A stretch of DNA of 64,000 bases from contig NC_092860.1 of assembly GCF_032062135.1 (NCBI RefSeq), forward strand, positions 67,671,661 to 67,735,660, read 5' to 3'. The stretch comes from Pyxicephalus adspersus. Its lineage: Eukaryota; Chordata; Amphibia; Anura; Pyxicephalidae. Shown here piece by piece: positions 58,161 through 64,000 of this stretch. Position 1 is the first letter of the stretch; every line of letters starts with the position of its first letter. The notes under the pieces were generated by a model, which saw only the letters and a list, made by a program, of their open reading frames with translations, had not been told where the DNA came from and did no database searches. A program made the translations under genes and the position numbers.

Positions 58161-59249
58161 CAGTTTAGAAAGATAATAAAAATATTGTTAACAGGTGGCC
58201 CCCATGGTGCCCAGATTTGAACAAAAAAACTTAACCTGGCATGGACTGCTGGTGGTGTATAGGAAAATCCAAAAGAGTAGTACCCTTATGGATCTTTGAG
58301 GAAGGTGAAGCACACATAGTGTATTCATACTAAAAAGTTAATATTATGTATAGGAACTTTAGGGGTTGAAGGGGTACCTTGGATATGGCACTGGGTTTGG
58401 TTTCTTTTGATCATTTTTTCTACTTAGCGATATTTTCATAAGTTAATGTTAAAGGCATTTCTCTCTCATTTACTCAAATGTAATAGGCCTGCTTTGGAAA
58501 GATGTAGAGACCATCCTGCAATGAAAAGACTACAATTAAAGACTACAATCAATATAGGTCATGTGTAGAGGTGTATGTAACAGTGAATTTCTACATTCTC
58601 AGATGGAATTGATATATTTTTAGTTAGCCCTTTTATACATATCAATGGCTAATATAGTGGGGCTCTGCCAGTTGAAGATAACTGTCATAGTCTAGTGACT
58701 GGAATGACTGACAGGATGCCAACTGTCATAGTTTGATAGGTAGATTGGCTAGTTGGAACTCAATTATTTGCCTAATATACAAGTTCTGATCCAAGGTCAG
58801 TAAAGTTTCAATCCAGTCAATTCCTGGGTGTAAACCATCTGTCAGGCAACAATCAATTGGTTATGAAAAGGATGTTCTTAAGAATATTGAGTTTATCATA
58901 TAAAACATTGGTTCTGCAAGTAGAAGCAATAGGATGGGGCTCCAGAGATTAAAACCGACTGTGTCCTTGGAAAATCCTTAAAATAAGCTTACTTAGTAAG
59001 TAAAAGTTGGCACTGGTGTAGTTTTTTTTACTTACAAATATGTAATACAAAGATGTATTGCCATCTGGAACTGTTTTCTGTGATAAAAATTATAGTGAGG
59101 TGTTTATGAATATCTATGGCCACCTGTTTGACCTTGATAAATTGTGTCCCCTGAAAAAGAATCAATTTAATCCTGGCTTTACGCATATAATAGAACTTTA
59201 CTGTTGTATGAGAAAAGCTTGGGTTTACAAGGGGCTGTTTTTTTACTCA

Positions 59250-59760
59250 CTAACGTAAAGAGAAGAAGGGGTACTGAAAGTTTAGGGAGGGTTAGAATGT
59301 AGAGGATGAAAAAATAAAATAAAATAAAATTTGGGGGTGAGGGGAGAATAGAAGTAAGAAGACAGAGGAAAGGGGGGGATGGGTAATATGGTGTAAAGTA
59401 AAAATTGATGAGGAAGAGTGAGAGGATAAACAAGACAAAGTGATAAAACAAGATTTTACAGTACATGACACAACTATAAACCAGGGGACTAGACAATTCA
59501 CTGGAGGGGGGGGGGGGGTAGGTGGGTGTGCAGACAGGGGTTGAAGTACATTGCCCAGGGGGGGAATGAAGAATGCAGTAAAAACATGGTTGTCATGGGT
59601 AGAGGTACAGTATGTGAAATAGTCTTGAAATGAACACGTGGGGCTAGGGAGTTCCTAAGCTTCAATAAGTGGCCTAAAAAGACAAAAGTATCCACAGCAC
59701 CCTGAATAATGGTGGTCAATATATACAGAATTTTTCTTTCTTTTGGGTGGATCAATCACC
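59250..59760 (-). mobile_element. Possible LINE 3' UTR remnant (pyrimidine-rich sense strand)
   Basis: The plus strand is almost purely purine plus T at 59258-59420, with (AAAAT)n at 59309-59332 and G-runs at 59366-59373 and 59505-59517. The two LINE 3' UTRs in this window (10.6 kb plus, 35.9 kb minus) have the same pyrimidine bias on their sense strand, so a minus-strand LINE tail is plausible. No ORF2 motif is recognised at 59498-59755. Confidence 0.3.
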
Positions 59761-59903
59761 TTGGGACTTTACCGGCATTGTAAATATCACATTCAACATT
59801 AATAACAATTAAAAAATGTATTCAGAAAAATACATATAAAAATTCATTCCATAAAATCAAATATGATGTTCAGTCAAGTTGGTCAATTAATTTGTAGATA
59901 GGC

Positions 59904-60016
59904 TTAAGCTACGTACACACTTCCAATTAATATCGTTGGTAAACGAACGACGAACGATCCTGCACGATATCTGCGAACGATCGTATAGCACCGATCCTGT
60001 ACATACAGATAACGAT
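59904..60016 (-). mobile_element. CpG-dense MITE, copy 3 (half element)
   Basis: AAGCTACGTACACACTTCCA, AACGAACGACGAACGATCCT and GATCGTATAGCACCGATCCT match the right half of copy 1 in reverse complement. Similarity stops at about 60016, where a T-run begins. It keeps most CpG sites. Confidence 0.85.
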
Positions 60017-60074
60017 TTTTTTTTTAATTGTTTGCAATTATTCAAAAAATTTTAATTATTTATGTCATTTTTGG

Positions 60075-60210
60075 CTTGTGTTTATGCTTTTATGCATTAG
60101 GACGGCGTGCTCGGGAGGTAGAGGAGCAGCCGCAGGAGCGTCCGGAGGAGGTTCGACGTGTTTCTCGGACCTGAGTCAGCTTCCTCAGGAGCAAATAAAG
60201 CCTATAACTA
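60075..60210. mobile_element. GC-rich fragment with hairpin motif and AATAAA
   Basis: Minus strand reads CCTGAGGAAGCTGACTCAGG then TCCGAGAAACACGTCGAACC, a GC-rich copy of the recurring motif. An AATAAA occurs on the plus strand at about 60194. The block (GGAGGAGGTTCGACG...) contrasts with AT-rich flanks and directly follows the truncated CpG MITE by 60 bp, so it is probably part of another mobile element. Confidence 0.4.
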
Positions 60211-62185
60211 TAAATATATTTGATGTATTTTCTTACATAGATTATCTCATTTTGACAGATTTTTACATATTTTTTAAAAAACTTACTTCTACCTTCACAG
60301 TTTTCTTTCTGTGCAGTAGCACAACGACCAAAAGTCAACACTTTCTCTTCCCAGTTGTTAAACTATGCAGCACCAGCTTACAAAACTCTAGTAAAAAACT
60401 ATTAAAAACTTCAGTCATCCATAATAAACTGGTTGCTCCATTTCTCAGGACGTAAAATAGCGTCTTACCTAAATATATGTTATTTATCTACTTATTTCTA
60501 ACCATATCACCCATGCACATATAGGTTCATGTGTTCCTATATATGTCCGTTGAATGTGTAACTTCCTGCCACTTTGCCTTGACTTTGCCTCCTTTCTCAC
60601 CCCTTGGTTCCATTGTGGATATGTCTGAACTAATATGACTTTACCTCTGCTTGCCTTGCTGACTCTGCTTGCCTTCTGTCTCATCCTTTGGTACTGCATT
60701 GGATCTGCCTGATCCACTATTGTTGACTTGTCATGTCCACTATTGCTTGTTGCTATTCCTGTTTGGGTGTATAAGTGGCAAGTGGAGGCAGTCTGCAGAA
60801 CAACATACTTACTACTAGACGCACGGAAGAAGATCAAGCTGATACTTGGACTGAAACAGGTTACCTTCTCTTGTAAATTCTCCAATTGTTGTGGTTCAAC
60901 CAATCTTGATGGGTCTTCTTAAACTAGATAAGATCCAATTCTACTAAAATGGGTAATCTACAAAACCTTTTTAGAAAATATCTAAATAATTCACCTAGGT
61001 TTAGGCTAAAATAGCAGAACAGTACTATAAATTCATGGATTTTTTAACACTCTAAACCATTATTCATTTTTTAGCAGGAACTGGTATTAAAGCATAACAT
61101 TAATCAAAAACTAAAACATTCCCTATAGAGTTTGTGGATGGACATTACCCTCATAAAGCATTAATGCAGCACTTTGACAAAGGCCTACCTATTAGCTTTG
61201 AAAATGGACAGAATTTATTATCAAAGCTTACTCCCTCTCCCTAGACTTTACTGGGGTGCTACGCTATGTTCATGTTCTGAAAATATCAGGGGAATTTTGA
61301 CAAATCTTTCTCAATTTAAAATTGGGCTAGTTTCACCCATCTCTAGTAAACACCTGCATCTTAATTTTGTAAGACAGCAAATTTCACTGGTAAAGTAATT
61401 TGTAAACCATGGTTGTGAGATCATGTCAACCATTAAACAGTTTACTGTCTATCAAAAAAGTATTTTTTATTTTTGTTTTAAAACAGCCATGCGTTAAGTC
61501 AATTCTTTAGCAAGATTAAGAAAATAGTTAACTTGTGTTATAGTTTTAAGATGACAAATAAAAAAGGCCTTCATGGTCATTTACTGACATAATTTGAGAG
61601 GGAAAAGGATCAAGGTGTGCCATAAATCTAAACATCTGCACAACAGTACTTTGGATCTTTCCAAATCATAGGCATATGTGTTCAAGAAGAAGACATGATA
61701 TTAATTTGGACACAATTATCCACATCACAAAGTATCCTCTACTGGAGTTTAGAATTTGAATCAAAATGAGTGCGCTCCGGGAATTTATCTGATGGTGAAA
61801 GGTTAATTATTTCAGTCTTGTTTAACCAAGTATTTAGTCAGAGCAGAATATTGGTTGATTTAATGTTACATTCTGTGACTAATTTCTAGTCTCAACAATG
61901 TACCCAAATATACAGAATACATGAGAAAGAATGCACTGTTTAATGTGGGATATTTTTCTAATCCTAAAAGGAAGACTCAAGTGTACATTTTCTCCTGTGT
62001 AAAAGAAATATTAACATTTATTAAGATCATTTAGGCTAAGGCTACATAGGTCATTTTTATACTTTTGTTACTGAAAAATTTAAACACAGTCACATTGTTT
62101 GCAGAGCAATTTGTGTCAGATACTTATAAATGTAAAACATTGAGGAGTTTCTGCTAGAAAAAAATAATATAAGTGATAGCATGGC
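60211..62185. other. No gene seen; weak LTR-like stretch 60560-60880
   Basis: 60560-60880 has CTGCTTGCCTTGCTGACTC and CTGCTTGCCTTCTGTCTC, a pyrimidine-rich pattern like gypsy LTR bodies, but no TG...CA borders could be set. The 139 aa minus frame here (60484-60903) is antisense to it. The 125 aa frame at 60078-60455 has no motif. The rest is AT-rich with nothing recognised. Confidence 0.4.
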
Positions 62186-62597
62186 TTCAAGAAATACTAT
62201 GATAGTCAGCATGAATTTAAGAAAGACCAAAGCTGCCAAACAAATTTACTCTCTTTTTATGAGGAAATAAGTAAACAGGTAGACAGTGGAGTAGCAGTTG
62301 ATATAGTGTACCTGGACTTTGCTAAAGCATAACCACAGACGGTTATTATGCTAGTTAGGGTCAATAGGTTTAGAAAAGTCAATCTGTAAATGGATAGAGA
62401 ACTGGCTTAAAGTCTGTATCAAGAGAGTTGTAATTAGTGATTCATACTCTGAATGGTCTAAGGTTATTAGTGGTGTACCCCAAGGTTCAGTGTTGGGACC
62501 TTTACTGTTTAACATATTTATAAATCTTATATAGTTTAGGATTAAAAGTACCATTTCTGTGTAATGGCATTTAATTTAGATAAATGTAGTTATACAC
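62186..62597 (+). pseudogene. CR1/L2/Rex-type LINE reverse transcriptase fragment
   Basis: Plus-strand translation across frames gives LLSFYEEISKQVDSG, VDIVYLDFAKA (first catalytic Asp, then a stop) and [19 protein letters not shown] (the SGVPQGS block). After a jump comes MAFNLDKCSYTLG. The YADD box is absent between these last two parts, so a deletion removed it. A minus-strand frame at 62351-62554 is antisense only. Similarity is to non-LTR RTs of the CR1/L2/Rex group. Confidence 0.75.
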
Positions 62598-63156
62598 TTG
62601 GGCATACCGCTTATTGCAAACAGCGGTACAATTTTTTACATGGAAATGTATTTTTCATTGTAGGCTGTAATTCTTAGGCATAATTCACTGATATTTAATA
62701 CATTTATTAAATAACTTTAAATACCAAAACTCAAAAATCTGTTAAAATAAAAGATAATATTTGAACATGTAATGTAACTGTATAGTAGCATATATAATAA
62801 ATATATTATATAATTATATATATATTATATTAATATTTCTTTGTATTGGACTCAATACAGCTATTTTGTATTGAATCCAATAATTTTTGAATTTCCCACC
62901 AATCCTCCCGCCCGCACCGACGCATGTACCGATGTCACCGGGAAACCCCAAAAATCTCGTCTGTGCACTTTGCGGCTGGAGATCAGAGAAGCAGGACGTG
63001 TCCCCAGGACCTGCTGGGACCAGCAGGACACCGGGGGACAGTGACGGAGCAAGGTATGTGGATTTGTTTTTTTAGTTAAAAACGACCCCGAGTGTTACTC
63101 GGGATTTCCGCTTTTGCATGTAAAATCCACCCCGAGTCACACCCTAGGGGGGTTAA
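62598..63156 (-). mobile_element. piggyBac-like TTAA MITE, copy D
   Basis: The right border is GGGGGGTTAA (63153-63156). In reverse complement it carries ACCCCGAGT-type words, a TATTGGACTCAATACAGC...GTATTGAATCCAATA palindrome, and near its other end text matching the tail of copy B (TACATGGAAATG, TGTAGGCTGTAATTCTTAGG). The left TTAA is not clear. It splits the LINE between an RT part and a C-terminal part. Confidence 0.7.
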
Positions 63157-63470
63157 GAAAAAGCTGGATGCTTTTCTAGAAACACAGAATATAACTGGGT
63201 ATTAAGGATTTAAAGTAAAGATAAAAGAGACTGTTGATGCAGAGAACATCTGATTGCCTCATGAAATCAGGAAGGAATTTTTTTCCCCTGTTGAAGCAAA
63301 TTGTACCAGGTGATTTTTTGCCTTCCTCTGGACCAACTATGTCTTATAGGGTTTTATATCTAGGATATGTTTATTTCCCTAGTGGTTGAACTTGATAGAC
63401 TTTCTTCTTTCTTTACTGGTCTTTTTTCAACCTAACCTACAATGTAACTTTATAACTATGTATGTAAATC
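63157..63470 (+). pseudogene. CR1/L2-type LINE C-terminal tail
   Basis: KKKLDAFLETQNITGY-like text in mixed frames opens the piece. It is followed by TCTGATTGCCTCATGAAATC, AGGAAGGAATTTTTTTCCCC, TGCCTTCCTCTGGACCAACT, TTGAACTTGATAGACTTTC and CAACCTAACCTACAATGTAA. I recognise this order as a common vertebrate LINE 3' tail, ending in AACTATGTATGTAA. It continues the LINE interrupted by MITE copy D, though sequence between them is also lost. Confidence 0.65.
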
Positions 63471-63928
63471 TGGAAGACAAGCAAATCTCTTGTCCTGTAC
63501 TGATCACACTAGACTCAATGAGGGTTCAGCATTGAGAAGAAGGGCTAGTATAAGCAAGTATTCAGGTCTGTTAACTTTATGTTAAAAAATGTTTTAAAAA
63601 ATTTAAAAGCCTGTCTCTTTATTATGTTTGCTATGTTTTCTTTACCTTCTCTTTAAATTAGTCTAGGGCCTTAAATATAAATAGTAATGATAAGCAAATT
63701 AGTTTACACAAATGGCACACACTTGTCACAGCTTGCAAATTCCCATTACTGTGCAACCTGTTAAGGCTTAAAATTAAGATATCCCTTACAGATTTTGAGG
63801 AAGCTAACCAGTGAAGATCCCTATCATATTTAGTAATACAGACAGGAATGTGTGGCTGAATTTTCTACTGATATAACAGGCTTTATAAGTAAACATACCC
63901 AAGTATAGTACTACTTTGTTTCAGATAT
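63471..63928. other. No gene seen
   Basis: AT-rich unique spacer, nothing recognisable. Confidence 0.5.
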
Positions 63929-64000
63929 TGCCCCTGATTCATCAATAAAATCCGCGCTCGCTGGAAGCGCGAAAGTACGCGCGGCCATCGATCGCGGATT
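63929..64000 (+). mobile_element. Start of a GC-rich palindromic MITE (cut by window end)
   Basis: CCCCTGATTCATCAATAAAA precedes a run of CGCG-rich words (TCCGCGCTCGC, GAAGCGCG, AGTACGCGCGG, CGATCGCGGATT). The start resembles the CCTGATTTATNAA end of MITE family P, but the interior differs. The other half lies outside the window. Confidence 0.5.

Noticed and set aside
60078..60455. 125-codon plus open frame as a gene
   Set aside because: It starts in a GC-rich mobile fragment and runs into AT-rich sequence. No domain, and Ser/Thr/Lys/Phe-rich as expected by chance.
60484..60903. 139-codon minus open frame as a gene
   Set aside because: No recognisable motif, and the other strand looks like a decayed pyrimidine-rich LTR body.

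Overview
This is AT-rich, repeat-laden vertebrate DNA, most likely from an anuran of the ranoid type. I base that on the repeat content: a tRNA-derived SINE with a LINE-like tail, many short palindromic or TTAA-flanked MITEs, a Tc1 transposon of the kind shared by fish and frogs, Tx1/L1-type LINEs and Ty3/gypsy elements. The species assignment is inference from pattern memory, not a database match. I find no convincing host protein-coding gene. The long open frames are pieces of transposable elements or chance frames. The window reads as intergenic or deep-intronic sequence. One possible non-coding or terminal exon (about 12.2-12.7 kb) and a few non-repetitive blocks that could be conserved regulatory elements are the only candidate host features. 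LAYOUT. 0-0.48 kb: dispersed repeat R1, which recurs inverted at 26.8-27.2 kb. 0.48-4.16 kb: decayed minus-strand Ty3/gypsy retrotransposon (zinc knuckle, protease, RT, RNase H, integrase) bounded by LTR pieces that face each other. 5.9 kb: stem-loop beside a splice-donor-like site. 10.0-11.06 kb: 3' end of a plus-strand Tx1/L1 LINE. 11.65 kb: small palindromic MITE with a sister at 41.7 kb. 12.2-12.7 kb: possible terminal exon. 12.96-14.99 kb: element with about 430 bp inverted arms. 17.2-17.5 kb: MITE with 50 bp TIRs. 21.3-21.8 kb: LTR-like block. 22.5 and 24.3-24.8 kb: two copies of one TTAA-type MITE. 28.3 kb: hAT end fragment. 28.75-29.08 kb: SINE. 31.4 and 47.9 kb: palindromic MITE pair. 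32.3-32.75, 56.8-57.2 and 59.9-60.0 kb: CpG-dense MITE family. 33.6-34.0, 49.0-50.1, 54.7-55.1 and 62.6-63.16 kb: TTAA-flanked piggyBac-like MITEs. 34.25-34.9, 48.1-48.8 and 51.15-51.75 kb: gypsy-type LTRs, the last carrying a 135 bp hAT MITE with a perfect 8 bp target duplication. 35.6-38.4 kb: minus-strand Tx1/L1 with endonuclease and C-terminal parts but a missing RT core. 45.85-47.46 kb: full-length but dead Tc1 element. 52.18-52.93 kb: 746 bp hAT foldback element with a perfect 8 bp target duplication. 62.2-63.4 kb: CR1/L2/Rex-type LINE pieces interrupted by a MITE. HOW IT FITS TOGETHER. The parts do not form a host pathway. They are layers of insertions: a MITE inside an LTR, a MITE inside a LINE, a MITE next to an LTR. 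The most unusual cross-cutting signal is a short motif, CTGAnGAAGC - small hairpin - GAAACGYGT, which recurs at least seven times in several otherwise different elements. It superficially resembles a hammerhead ribozyme core, although I could not find the flanking stems a hammerhead needs.
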